DNA of 64,000 nt from assembly GCF_024809975.1 (NCBI RefSeq), contig NZ_JANUDY010000004.1, positions 1-64,000 of the forward strand, in the 5' to 3' direction. The first letter of the stretch is position 1. Each line of letters starts with the position of its first letter. This document shows, piece by piece, positions 37,223 to 53,106 of this stretch. Below the pieces are notes generated by a model. The model was not told the origin of the DNA. It saw nothing but the letters and a program-made list of their open reading frames with translations, and did no database searches. The stretch is from Comamonas sp. BIGb0152 (GTDB taxonomy: Bacteria; Pseudomonadota; Gammaproteobacteria; Burkholderiales; Burkholderiaceae_C). A program made the position numbers and the translations under genes.

Positions 37223-38901
37223 ATGGCGGCCCTGGAGTTGATGGAGACCCCCTTCAAACGCCTGTGGCGCGGCTATCTGGTGGCCCGCGTGTTTGTGGCC
37301 TTGCTGCTGGCGCTGGGGGCGCTGGCCATCATGCCCGCCCAATCGGGCGCGCTGCTGTCGCAACTGGCGCTGCTGGGCATCTATGGCATCTCGGCCATGC
37401 TGTATGCCGCGCTCAGCCACAAGCCGCCACCCCAGCGCCGGGTCTATGCCTGGCTGCCCACGATCGGGCTCGATCTGCTGCTGATCTCGCTACTGGAGGT
37501 AAGCAAAACCGGCACCTACACCCTGACGCCGATGTTTGGCTTGGCGGTGCTTTTTGCCGGCACCCTGGGCGGTTGGCTGGTGACCTTGGGCAGCTGCGCC
37601 TACATCACGATTTTTCTGATTGTCGAGTCGCTGAGCTTTCGCACCTCCGTGTTCGAACCCGATGCCACGCAGAACACCGTGCAGGCCGGGCTGGCGGGCG
37701 GGGCCTATTTTCTGGTGGGTATCCTCGTGCGCCTGCTGGCCTCGCGCGTGGAGCGCGAGACCCTGCACGGACTGCGCAATGCCGCCGCCGCCAACCAGCA
37801 AGAGCAGATCAATGCGCTGATCTTGCAGAACCTGCCTGATGGCGTGCTGGTGGCCGACCAGGCCTTGCAAGTGCGCAGTGCCAACCCCGCTGCGATGGCC
37901 TTGCTGGGCCACCCGCACCTGCCCCTGGCCCTGGCACAACTGCCTGCCTGGCGCGGTGTGGTCGAGCAGGTCACCCAGACCTTCGCCGGGCAAAGACCTA
38001 TCTCGCAAGACCTGGCGCTCACCGCGCCGCAGATGGCACCCATCGGCCTGCATGTGCGCACCTGGCTGACGCATCCGCTGCCCGCTTTTGGCACCATCGG
38101 CAGCCACGACAATGATCCGCTGTGCCTGGTGTTTTTGCATGACCTGCGCGAGATAGAAGCGAGGCTGCGCACCGAGAAAATGGCCGCCATGGGCCGCATG
38201 TCGGCCGCCGTGGCCCATGAAATCCGCAACCCGCTGACCGCCATCACCCAGGCCAATGCGCTGCTCGACGAAGAGCTGAGCGACCCGGGCCAAAAGCGCC
38301 TGACCTATATGGTTGAGCAAAATGCGCAACGCCTGGGGCGCATTGCCGAAGATATTCTGGACATCGCCCGCGTGCACAACCAGATCCAGCCCGGCGATGG
38401 CGAATCCATTGCCCTCAATGACACGGTGCTGCAGATCTGCCACGACTGGATGTCGCTGGCACCTGCCGCACACACCGTAGCGCTTGAGCTGGATGCCAAT
38501 GACAACCTGGTCGCCTTTGATACCGGGCACCTGCGCCAGCTGCTCTACAACCTGCTCAACAACGGCCAGCGTTACCGCAGTGACTGCGCCGGCTCCTTGC
38601 GCGTGGCCACCCAAAGCGGCCTGACCGGCACCGCCAGCTTGGTGGTGTGGAGCGATGGCGCCCCCATCGAGCCCACCATCGAAAAACACCTGTTCGAGCC
38701 CTTCTTCTCGTCAGAGAGCCGCTCCAGCGGCCTGGGCCTGTATATCTGCCGCGAGTTGTGCACCCGCCATGGCGCTATGATTCGCTACGAACGGCAGAGC
38801 GGGCAGCCCCCCGAACAGATACCCGGCAATGCCTTCATCGTGCAGTTTCGCAGAGCCGCCAGCCCCGCCCATCCCCAGCAGACGGATTTGATCAACCAGG
38901 C

Positions 38902-38905
<4 letters not shown>
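37223..38905 (+). CDS. pilS: PilS-type sensor histidine kinase
   Basis: A 560-residue membrane kinase. Six hydrophobic spans fill about residues 15-185, the topology of PilS. A PAS domain follows (PDGVLVADQALQVRSANPAAMALLG), then HisKA with phospho-histidine in AAVAHEIRNPLTAI and an ATPase domain ending in FFSSESRSSGLGLYICRELC. PilS controls the response regulator PilR, which directs sigma-54-dependent pilin transcription in Pseudomonas. No pilin gene lies in this window. I prefer the ATG at 37223 over an upstream TTG at 37208. Its stop overlaps the pilR start. Confidence 0.88.
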
Positions 38906-40413
<1,508 letters not shown>

Positions 40414-40424
40414 GGCCTAACCAC

Positions 40425-41063
40425 ATGCCCCAAGACATGCCCGAGAAAACGCCTGGCGCCCCCGCCGCCCAGCCACCGGCAGCGCAGGATGCCGCGCTCT
40501 GGAATGGGGGCTGGCTGGCCTCGGCCACGCATTGCCCCTCGCCCAATTTCGGCCCCCGGCCAGAAGGCGCTTGCACCGACTTGGTCGTCGTGCATTCCAT
40601 CAGCCTGCCGCCCGGCATCTATGGCACGGGCGATGTGCAGCGCCTGTTCAGCAACCAGCTGGACTGGGATGCCCACCCCTACTTCCAAAGCATCCGGGGT
40701 TTGCAGGTTTCCTCGCATTTCTTCATCACACGGCAAGGCCTTGTGTGGCAGTTTGTCAGTGCCGACCAGCGCGCCTGGCATGCGGGCCAATCGTTCTGGC
40801 GCGGGCGCCCGCGCTGCAATGACGACTCCATCGGCATCGAGCTCGAAGGCCTGGAAGGCGAGCCTTTTGAGCCCGCCCAGTACCAGAGCCTGGTGCAGCT
40901 GTGCCAGCAGATCCGCGCGCACTACGCGATTGCCTACATCGCCGGCCATGAGCACATTGCGCCAGGCCGCAAGAACGACCCCGGCCCGGGTTTTAGCTGG
41001 CCGCAGTTGCAGCAGGACTTGGCTTGGCCGGCAACCATGTTCCCCGCCTCGCTCAATCTCTAA
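40425..41063 (+). CDS. ampD: 1,6-anhydro-N-acetylmuramyl-L-alanine amidase AmpD
   Basis: A 212-residue cytoplasmic zinc amidase of peptidoglycan recycling that removes the stem peptide from anhydromuropeptides, keeping AmpR-regulated beta-lactamase low where present. Zinc ligands are visible as His in LVVVHSIS, and His and Asp in GHEHIAPGRKNDPGPGF. Other family signatures are GTGDVQRLFSN, VSSHFFITRQGLVWQFV and RAWHAGQS. The N-terminal 25 residues are a Pro/Ala-rich lead-in. I chose the ATG at 40425, 11 bp after pilR; an ATG at 40437 is possible. Confidence 0.92.
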   Translation: MPQDMPEKTPGAPAAQPPAAQDAALWNGGWLASATHCPSPNFGPRPEGACTDLVVVHSISLPPGIYGTGDVQRLFSNQLDWDAHPYFQSIRGLQVSSHFFITRQGLVWQFVSADQRAWHAGQSFWRGRPRCNDDSIGIELEGLEGEPFEPAQYQSLVQLCQQIRAHYAIAYIAGHEHIAPGRKNDPGPGFSWPQLQQDLAWPATMFPASLNL

Positions 41064-41344
41064 ATTGGGCTATAGCACAACCCTCTAAACAGTCCGCATT
41101 TGTGCTGCATCGGCATGCCATGGAAGGCATACGCGCCACAAAAAACACAGCATTTCTCCACACTTGAAAAAATTTTTTGCAAGTGAAATGCCTATGTTTT
41201 ACGCAGGCTCGCAACCCGGTTCCGCCAGAAAACACACGCACGGCGGTGGTTTGTCTGCGCAAAACACCACGCCATGCGCAGTCGCCGCTGTATTGCTGCG
41301 CAGCATGCGCATGCGCCCTGCATACAAAATGCACAAGGCGCCAT
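41064..41344. other. AT-rich gap before nrdAB
   Basis: A non-coding region between ampD and the NrdR boxes. It contains a near-perfect inverted repeat at 41161-41185 (CACTTG, A6T6 core, CAAGTG). A DnaA-box-like TTCTCCACA lies at 41154-41162, with one mismatch to the consensus. I find no gene in it. Confidence 0.5.
41161..41185. repeat. Inverted repeat with A6T6 core
   Basis: CACTTG and CAAGTG flank six A followed by six T, with one extra G. It could be the ampD terminator, a bent or easily melted DNA element, or a protein site upstream of nrdA. Confidence 0.5.
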
Positions 41345-41360
41345 ACACTACAGGTAGTGT
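41345..41360. promoter_or_regulatory. NrdR box 1
   Basis: ACACTACAGGTAGTGT is a near-perfect palindrome matching the NrdR box pattern. NrdR represses ribonucleotide reductase genes when dATP is plentiful. It lies 114 bp before the nrdA start codon. Confidence 0.88.
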
Positions 41361-41375
41361 CCAGCGCTCAACAAA

Positions 41376-41391
41376 ACACTACATGTAGTGT
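41376..41391. promoter_or_regulatory. NrdR box 2
   Basis: ACACTACATGTAGTGT is a perfect 16-bp palindrome. It starts 31 bp after the start of box 1, three helical turns, which is the usual NrdR arrangement. Confidence 0.92.
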
Positions 41392-41473
41392 GATGCGGTA
41401 TCCAGCGGCTCAGTGATACCGGCCCTCCGCAGCGCTGCTTCTCCTGCTTTTTGCACACCACAGAGAGGACATC

Positions 41474-44368
<2,895 letters not shown>

Positions 44369-44425
44369 TTCCCGCTGATACCGACCCTGGCCGCAACCGA
44401 GGCCAACCACCAGGAGCACCCCTTC

Positions 44426-45532
44426 ATGCTGAGCTTTGAAGAAGAATCCAAGGACTCGCTGGCCTCGCCGGCGACACAGGCTGCCCCCCCGCCCGCAGCT
44501 GCGGCAGGCAGCTTCAAACGGGTCCAAGCCGCCGACAAGCGCATCATCAACGCCAAGACCGATGTCAACCAGCTGGTGCCCTTCAAATACAAATGGGCCT
44601 GGGAGAAATACCTGGCCACCTGCGCCAACCACTGGATGCCCCAAGAGGTGAACATGACGCGCGACATCGCGCTGTGGAAATCGCCCCAGGGCCTGACCGA
44701 AGATGAGCGCCGCATCGTCAAGCGCAACCTGGGCTTTTTCGTCACCGCCGATTCGCTGGCCGCCAACAACATTGTGCTGGGCACCTACCGCCACATCACC
44801 GCGCCGGAGTGCCGGCAATTTCTGCTGCGCCAGGCCTTTGAAGAAGCCATCCACACGCATGCCTACCAGTACATCGTGGAGTCGCTGGGCCTGGATGAAT
44901 CCGAGATCTTCAACGCCTACAACGAGGTCCCCTCCATCCGCAACAAGGATGCATTTTTGGTGCCTTTTATCGAGGCGATCATGGACCCCCATTTTCAGAC
45001 CGGCACACCGCAAACCGACCAGACCTTGCTCAAGAGCCTGATCGTTTTTGCCTGCCTGATGGAGGGCCTGTTCTTCTATGTGGGCTTCACGCAGATCCTG
45101 GCCCTGGGCCGCCAAAACAAGATGACGGGCGCGGCCGAGCAGTACCAGTACATCCTGCGCGATGAGTCCATGCACTGCAACTTCGGCATCGACCTGATCA
45201 ACCAGCTCAAACTCGAGAACCCCCACCTCTGGACTGCGGCCTTCAAGGACGAGATCAAGGCCTTGTTTATTCACGCTGTAGAACTCGAATATCAATATGC
45301 GGAAGACACCATGCCGCGAGGTGTGTTGGGCATGAATGCATCGATGTTCAAGGGCTACCTGCGCTACATCGCCAACCGCCGCGCAACGCAGATTGGCTTG
45401 GATGCTTTGTTCCCCAACGAGGACAATCCATTCCCCTGGATGAGCGAGATGATCGACCTGAAAAAAGAGAGAAATTTCTTCGAGACCCGTGTCATCGAAT
45501 ACCAGTCGGGCGGCGCGCTTTCCTGGGATTGA
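44426..45532 (+). CDS. nrdB: Class Ia ribonucleotide reductase, beta subunit
   Basis: The 368-residue subunit that carries the diiron centre and tyrosyl radical. Iron ligands are expected in [24 protein letters not shown] (Glu, His and the radical-site Tyr region) and in [15 protein letters not shown]. The N-terminal 30 residues are an Ala/Pro-rich extension that is not conserved in all homologues. The C-terminus ends in the short hydrophobic peptide that docks to NrdA. It is cotranscribed with nrdA under the NrdR boxes. Confidence 0.95.
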   Translation: MLSFEEESKDSLASPATQAAPPPAAAAGSFKRVQAADKRIINAKTDVNQLVPFKYKWAWEKYLATCANHWMPQEVNMTRDIALWKSPQGLTEDERRIVKRNLGFFVTADSLAANNIVLGTYRHITAPECRQFLLRQAFEEAIHTHAYQYIVESLGLDESEIFNAYNEVPSIRNKDAFLVPFIEAIMDPHFQTGTPQTDQTLLKSLIVFACLMEGLFFYVGFTQILALGRQNKMTGAAEQYQYILRDESMHCNFGIDLINQLKLENPHLWTAAFKDEIKALFIHAVELEYQYAEDTMPRGVLGMNASMFKGYLRYIANRRATQIGLDALFPNEDNPFPWMSEMIDLKKERNFFETRVIEYQSGGALSWD

Positions 45533-45727
45533 CGCCGACCTTGAAGTGCAAACCCCGAAAGAATGTGGTTTTCCTGAGAGAAAACTGTGAAATTTGGCGT
45601 CTTTATTGAGGTTTGCACTATGCCAGTTGCTAGCAGCTGATGCACAATTCAGTTTGCTATCAAAACTTCGTGTCGAATTCAATCAGGCATGAAGTCTGCT
45701 TTCTAAATTGACCCGAAGGAGAAGAGC

Positions 45728-46672
45728 ATGGCAACGTCCAAAGCAAGCAAGAAAACTGCTGACACCAAGGCACCTGCCAAGAAGGCAGTTGCAACCAAGG
45801 CAGCCGCCCCCAAGGCAGCTGCCAAGCCCAAGGCTGCGGCAAAGCCAGCAGCCACCAAGGCAGCTGCAAAGCCTGCCGCCAAGGCAGTCGCCAAAAAGGC
45901 CGCGGCCAAGCCCGCTGCTAAAAAAGTGGCTGCCAAGCCAGCCGCCAAATCCAGCGCAGCTGCCAAGCCCGCAGTGAAGAAGGCCGCCGCTCCAGCTAAA
46001 AAGGCTGCTGCTCCTGCCAAGAAGGCCGCTGCTCCAGCTAAGAAGGCTGCCGCTCCTGCCAAGAAGGCCGCTGCTCCAGCTAAGAAGGCTGCCGCTCCTG
46101 CCAAGAAGGCTGCTGCTCCAGCTAAGAAGGCTGCTGCTCCTGCCAAGAAGGCTGCTGCTCCAGCTAAGAAGGCTGCCGCTCCTGCCAAGAAGGCTGCTGC
46201 TCCAGCTAAGAAGGCTGCCGCTCCTGCCAAGAAGGCTGCTGCTCCAGCTAAGAAGGCTGCCGCTCCAGCTAAGAAGGCTGCCGCTCCAGCCAAGAAGGCT
46301 GCCGCTCCAGCCAAGAAGGCTGCTGCTCCTGCCAAGAAGGCCGCTGCTCCTGCTAAGAAGGCTGCTGCTCCTGCCAAGAAGGCTGCCGCTCCTGCCAAGA
46401 AGGCCGCTGCTCCAGCTAAGAAGGCTGCTGCTCCTGCCAAGGCTCCAGCACCTGCCAAGAAGGCCGCTGCTCCTGCCAAGGCTCCAGCACCTGCCAAGAA
46501 GGCCGCTGCTCCTGCCAAAGCTCCAGCACCTGCTAAGAAGGCCGCTGCTCCTGCCAAGAAGGCTGCGCCAGCCAAGGCTGCCGCTCCTACTGCAGCTGCT
46601 GCAGAACCGGTCAAGACCGTGCTCAGCACCAATGCTGCATGGCCTTTCCCGACCAACAGCCGCCCTCAATAA
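45728..46672 (+). CDS. Histone H1-like lysine/alanine/proline-repeat protein
   Basis: A 314-residue, extremely basic, low-complexity protein resembling the bacterial histone H1-like proteins of betaproteobacteria and AlgP of Pseudomonas. Residues 1-83 are irregular Lys/Ala-rich sequence. Residues 84-237 are 22 exact copies of KKAAAPA, followed by three copies of a 13-residue variant containing KAPAPA. The last 20 residues (STNAAWPFPTNSRPQ) are non-repetitive and close to the tail I recall for such proteins. It probably binds DNA and compacts the nucleoid. GAAGGAG precedes the ATG. The repeat keeps all frames open on both strands. Confidence 0.85.
   Translation: MATSKASKKTADTKAPAKKAVATKAAAPKAAAKPKAAAKPAATKAAAKPAAKAVAKKAAAKPAAKKVAAKPAAKSSAAAKPAVKKAAAPAKKAAAPAKKAAAPAKKAAAPAKKAAAPAKKAAAPAKKAAAPAKKAAAPAKKAAAPAKKAAAPAKKAAAPAKKAAAPAKKAAAPAKKAAAPAKKAAAPAKKAAAPAKKAAAPAKKAAAPAKKAAAPAKKAAAPAKKAAAPAKKAAAPAKAPAPAKKAAAPAKAPAPAKKAAAPAKAPAPAKKAAAPAKKAAPAKAAAPTAAAAEPVKTVLSTNAAWPFPTNSRPQ
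45977..46438 (+). repeat. 22 tandem copies of a 21-bp unit
   Basis: Each 21-bp unit encodes KKAAAPA. The first 13 units alternate strictly between a CCAGCT ending and a CCTGCC ending, so the real unit there is 42 bp; the later units lose this alternation. Confidence 0.95.
46439..46555 (+). repeat. Three tandem copies of a 39-bp unit
   Basis: Three near-identical 39-bp units encode KAPAPAKKAAAPA and directly follow the 21-bp array, in the same reading frame. Confidence 0.9.
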
Positions 46673-46735
46673 AGTTTGCCTTTCAGCGCACGGCCAGGCT
46701 TGTCGCCTGGCTCCGTTCACTGCAAACTTTCAGCC

Positions 46736-46762
46736 AAGGCAACGCATCGCGTTGCCTTTTTT
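46736..46762 (+). terminator. Rho-independent terminator after the H1-like gene
   Basis: AAGGCAACGC and GCGTTGCCTT pair around a short loop, followed by TTTT. The remainder of 46763-47022 (260 bp) shows no supported gene. Confidence 0.88.
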
Positions 46763-47022
46763 GTTGCCCGCCTGCGGCCCTGCACGGGTTGCGCCTGCGC
46801 GCAGTGGGGAGCCGGTTCGCTGGTGCAGACAGGCATACTGCCTGGCCCTTGCGGTGCCGAGAAAAACCAGAGCTTTGCGCTATCCCGGGTACTCACCAGC
46901 ACGGCATTGGCCGCGATGCATGCTGCGGCAAAACCCCGCCGGCAAGGCCACCGTTTGGTCCGCACCGTGCAACAGCAGCATTGCCTTTTGTGCCACCGCA
47001 GATACCGCACAATACGCGCTGT

Positions 47023-47703
47023 ATGAACGACGTCTTTCCCACCCCGCCCCATCCCGCCAGCGCAGACACTGCGGCCATGGCGCGCCCACCCAGCGCAGCG
47101 CGCCTGCGCAAGATCCGCACGATCCTGGCCTCGGCAGAGCGGCACTTTGCACTGCTGGGTTTTGAAGGGGCGCCGCTGGAGCAGATTGCACAGGATGCGG
47201 GCTTTAGCCGCCACAACCTGCTGTACTACTACCCCAGCAAAGAGGCGCTGTACCAAGCCGTGCTGGCCTCGGTGCTGGATGACTGGTTGGGCCATATGAC
47301 CGGCCTGTCCAAGGAAGGCGACCCCGCGCTGCAGATCCGCCGGTACATCCATGAGAAGTTCGAATTTGCGCGCACCCGCCCCTTTGGCAGCCAGCTGTTC
47401 ACCAAAGAGATGATTGCCGGCGCGCCGTTCGCCGCCTCTGCGGTACGCGAACGCATCGCCCCGTTGCTGGCGGCCAATGTGGCCGCGTTCGCCCATTGGG
47501 CAGAGCAAGGCCTGATTGCGCCCGTCAATTTTCAGCACCTCATGTTCAGCATCTGGGCCATCACCCAGGGCTATGTCGACCAGCAGACCCAGTTCGCCCT
47601 GCTGCAGAACAAGGCAGCGCTGGATGCCAGCGACTACGCCCAGGCAGAGGCCCTGCTGGTGCAGATGCTGGCTGCCACCCTCCACATCCGCCTGCCTGAC
47701 TGA
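47023..47703 (+). CDS. TetR-family regulator, RutR-like
   Basis: A 226-residue TetR-type repressor. The helix-turn-helix lies around residues 25-70 (ILASAERHFALLGFEGAPLEQIAQDAGFSRHNLLYYYPSKEALY). The C-terminal domain resembles E. coli RutR, notably IRRYIHEKFEFART, LFTKEMIAGAPF and FQHLMFSIWAITQGYVD. RutR senses uracil and controls pyrimidine degradation. A pyrimidine degradation cluster lies 2.6 kb downstream, past groESL, which supports that role here. I chose the ATG at 47023; the frame is open much further upstream but without conservation. Confidence 0.82.
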   Translation: MNDVFPTPPHPASADTAAMARPPSAARLRKIRTILASAERHFALLGFEGAPLEQIAQDAGFSRHNLLYYYPSKEALYQAVLASVLDDWLGHMTGLSKEGDPALQIRRYIHEKFEFARTRPFGSQLFTKEMIAGAPFAASAVRERIAPLLAANVAAFAHWAEQGLIAPVNFQHLMFSIWAITQGYVDQQTQFALLQNKAALDASDYAQAEALLVQMLAATLHIRLPD

Positions 47704-47947
47704 GCGCGTTTTTACAGACTGCACGCGGCCGCATGGGGCCGCATCGGGGCCCGTGCTGCGGCGACCTGGCCCTGTCCCGCACACGGGCATTCGCAGCCTG
47801 GCGCCTGCGCGGTGGATGACGCGCCTTCACCGCGCTTAATCATATTTAATAGCAACAGCATCAATCTGCATCGGCGATTGCGCGATTCCCGCTGAGGGGC
47901 TTCGTGATCAGGCAGCGCTGCAGATGGGATTTTTTCAGCCCTCCGCT
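47704..47947. other. Gap between the TetR gene and the groESL promoter
   Basis: No gene is supported here. The octamer GGCCGCAT occurs twice in close succession near 47730, without a T run behind it. The gap continues past the CIRCE element to the groES start at 48096. Confidence 0.4.
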
Positions 47948-47976
47948 CTTGAACTGTCATCAAATGACCTTATTAT
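47948..47976 (+). promoter_or_regulatory. groESL promoter, possibly sigma-70 and sigma-32
   Basis: TTGAAC (47949-47954) and TATTAT (47971-47976) are 16 bp apart and fit sigma-70. The overlapping CTTGAA at 47948 and CCTTATTA at 47968 also resemble a heat-shock sigma-32 promoter. Confidence 0.55.
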
Positions 47977-48002
47977 TAGCACTCGAAGGGGTAGAGTGCT
48001 AA
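47976..48002. promoter_or_regulatory. CIRCE element (HrcA operator)
   Basis: TTAGCACTC, nine bases, GAGTGCTAA: a perfect match to the CIRCE consensus. It overlaps the end of the promoter and lies 93 bp before the groES start, so groESL should be repressed by HrcA and induced by heat. Confidence 0.96.
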
Positions 48003-48095
48003 AACCACCGCTTCTCAGACATTTTTGCGTATTTGGCTCGGCGGCTGCCGGGCCATCTTTCATCAAAACCTGGTATTGAAATTGAAGGAGTTGTT

Positions 48096-48386
48096 ATGAA
48101 CCTGCGTCCTCTGCACGATCGCGTGATCGTTAAGCGTCTGGAAAACGAAACCAAGACCGCTTCGGGCATCTACATCCCTGACAACGCTGCTGAAAAGCCA
48201 GACCAAGGCGAAGTGCTGGCCGTCGGCCCCGGCAAGAAGAACGACAAGGGCGAACCGATTGTTCTGAACGTGAAGGTCGGTGACCGCGTGCTGTTCGGCA
48301 AGTACTCTGGCCAGACCGTCAAGGTCGATGGCGACGAGCTGCTGGTGATGAAAGAAGAAGATTTGTTCGCTGTTGTCGAGAAGTAA
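48096..48386 (+). CDS. groES: Co-chaperonin GroES
   Basis: A 96-residue lid subunit for the GroEL ring. It matches the family over its whole length: [31 protein letters not shown], then the mobile loop, GPGKK and [39 protein letters not shown] precedes the ATG at 48096; the frame opens earlier at 48033 without conservation. It is cotranscribed with groEL, 136 bp on, under CIRCE control. Confidence 0.97.
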   Translation: MNLRPLHDRVIVKRLENETKTASGIYIPDNAAEKPDQGEVLAVGPGKKNDKGEPIVLNVKVGDRVLFGKYSGQTVKVDGDELLVMKEEDLFAVVEK

Positions 48387-48513
48387 TGCAGCGGCGCTGC
48401 TGCCCATGGCAGTGGCGCGCTCAATGCCCGGTCTCGGGCACCTCTCCCAGTTTTCATAGCTGCTGCCCCCTGCGCAAAATGCGCACCAGCAGCCCCATTG
48501 ATTCAGATTTTAG

Positions 48514-50166
<1,653 letters not shown>

Positions 50167-50231
50167 TTGCCAAGGCTGTCATAGCGCATACCAAGCCCGC
50201 AAGAGCCCTTGCGGTCTTGGTGCCAGACACC

Positions 50232-50267
50232 AAAAACCCGGCACCGTCAAGGTGGCCGGGTTTTTTT
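50232..50267 (+). terminator. Rho-independent terminator after groEL
   Basis: AACCCGGC and GCCGGGTT form the outer stem of a GC-rich hairpin followed by seven T. Confidence 0.88.
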
Positions 50268-50321
50268 ATGGCGTATTAATAAGGCCCGCAAGACAGCCCT
50301 GTCGCGCTGGGCATCTAACGC

Positions 50322-51578
50322 TCAGCGACCCGCGCGCTCCAGCATGGCATGCAGCAGCACATTGCAACCTGCGGTGATGTGCTCGGGCTTGGCGTCTTCA
50401 ATCTCGTTGTGCGATATGCCATCCTTGCAGGGAATGAAGACCATGCCTGCAGGCGCCAGGCGCGCCATGTAGACGGCATCGTGGCCTGCGCCCGAGACGA
50501 CATCCATGTGGGAGTAACCCAGCATCTGCGCGCCACGCCGCACGGCATCGATGCAGTCAGCGTTGAAAGGCTGCGCGGTGTAGCTGGACACCAGATCGAT
50601 CTTGATCGGCAGCCCCGTCTTTTGGCTGATGCGTTCGGCCACCGCGCGGATGTCCTGGTCCATGGCCTCGCAATCGGCATCGGTCGCGTTGCGCAGGTCA
50701 ATGCTGAATTTCACCTCGCCCGGAATCACATTGCGGCTGTTGGGATGCACATGCACCATGCCCACCGTGCCGCGCCCGTGCGGCGGGTGGCGGTGGGCGC
50801 AGGCCACCACTTCCTGCATCACCTGGGTGGCGACCTGCAAGGCATCCTTGCGCAGCGCCATCGGCGTGGGGCCGGCATGCGCCTCCATGCCCGTCACGGT
50901 GCAGTCATACCAGCGAATGCCGAGCACACCGGTCACCACGCCAATGGTTTTGTCGTGGTCCTCCAGCACCGGGCCTTGCTCGATATGGGTTTCAAAGTAG
51001 TAGCCAATCGGGTGGTCACCGGGTTCCTGCGGGCCGATATAGCCGATGCGCGCCAGCTCGTCCTGCACGCTTTTGCCGTCAGTATCTTTGGCCGCATAGG
51101 CATGCTCCAGGCTGAAGGCCTTGGCAAACACGCCCGAGCCCATCATCACCGGTACAAAGCGCGAGCCCTCCTCGTTGGTCCAGAAGGCCACCTCAATCGG
51201 CGCCTCAGTTTCGATGCCATGGTCATTGAGCGTGCGCACCACCTCAATGCCGGCAAGCACGCCGTAGTTGCCGTCAAACTTGCCGCCCGTGGGCTGGGTG
51301 TCGATATGGCTGCCGGTCATGATCGGCGGCAGGCTGTTGTTGCGGCCCGGGCGGCGCATAAAGCCATTGCCGATCTTGTCGATGGTGACGGTCATGCCCG
51401 CCTCCGTCGCCCAGCGGGTCACCAGGTCGCGTCCCTGGCGGTCCAGGTCGGTCAATGCAAGGCGGCATACGCCACCCTTGGGAGTCGCACCAATCTGGGC
51501 CAGCTCCATCAGCGAAGCCCAGAGCCGGTCCCCATTGATGCGCAGCTGGCTGGTATCGCTCTTCACTTTCGTGTCCAT
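50322..51578 (-). CDS. Beta-ureidopropionase (N-carbamoyl-beta-alanine amidohydrolase), HyuC family
   Basis: A 418-residue binuclear zinc amidohydrolase of the M20/HyuC family. In this setting it should hydrolyse N-carbamoyl-beta-alanine to beta-alanine, CO2 and ammonia, the last step of reductive pyrimidine breakdown. Metal ligands are visible in GSHIDTQPTGGKFDGNYG (His, Asp), TNEEGSRF (Glu), FETHIEQGPVLE (His) and GAGHDAVYMA (His). Family members also act on allantoate or carbamoyl amino acids; the neighbours decide for pyrimidines. The ATG at 51578 has AAGGAG upstream and lies 16 bp after dihydropyrimidinase. Confidence 0.88.
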   Translation of the reverse strand: MDTKVKSDTSQLRINGDRLWASLMELAQIGATPKGGVCRLALTDLDRQGRDLVTRWATEAGMTVTIDKIGNGFMRRPGRNNSLPPIMTGSHIDTQPTGGKFDGNYGVLAGIEVVRTLNDHGIETEAPIEVAFWTNEEGSRFVPVMMGSGVFAKAFSLEHAYAAKDTDGKSVQDELARIGYIGPQEPGDHPIGYYFETHIEQGPVLEDHDKTIGVVTGVLGIRWYDCTVTGMEAHAGPTPMALRKDALQVATQVMQEVVACAHRHPPHGRGTVGMVHVHPNSRNVIPGEVKFSIDLRNATDADCEAMDQDIRAVAERISQKTGLPIKIDLVSSYTAQPFNADCIDAVRRGAQMLGYSHMDVVSGAGHDAVYMARLAPAGMVFIPCKDGISHNEIEDAKPEHITAGCNVLLHAMLERAGR

Positions 51579-51594
51579 GTTCGATCTCCTTGTT

Positions 51595-53106
<1,512 letters not shown>

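Noticed and set aside
45977..46555. Tandem array as a possible CRISPR
   Set aside because: The units are contiguous with no spacers and lie in frame inside a protein gene.
45683..46720. Two long minus-strand frames across the H1-like gene (serine/leucine- or alanine/phenylalanine-rich repeats)
   Set aside because: The 21-bp repeat keeps all frames open. Only the plus-strand frame has a ribosome site and a conserved non-repeat tail.
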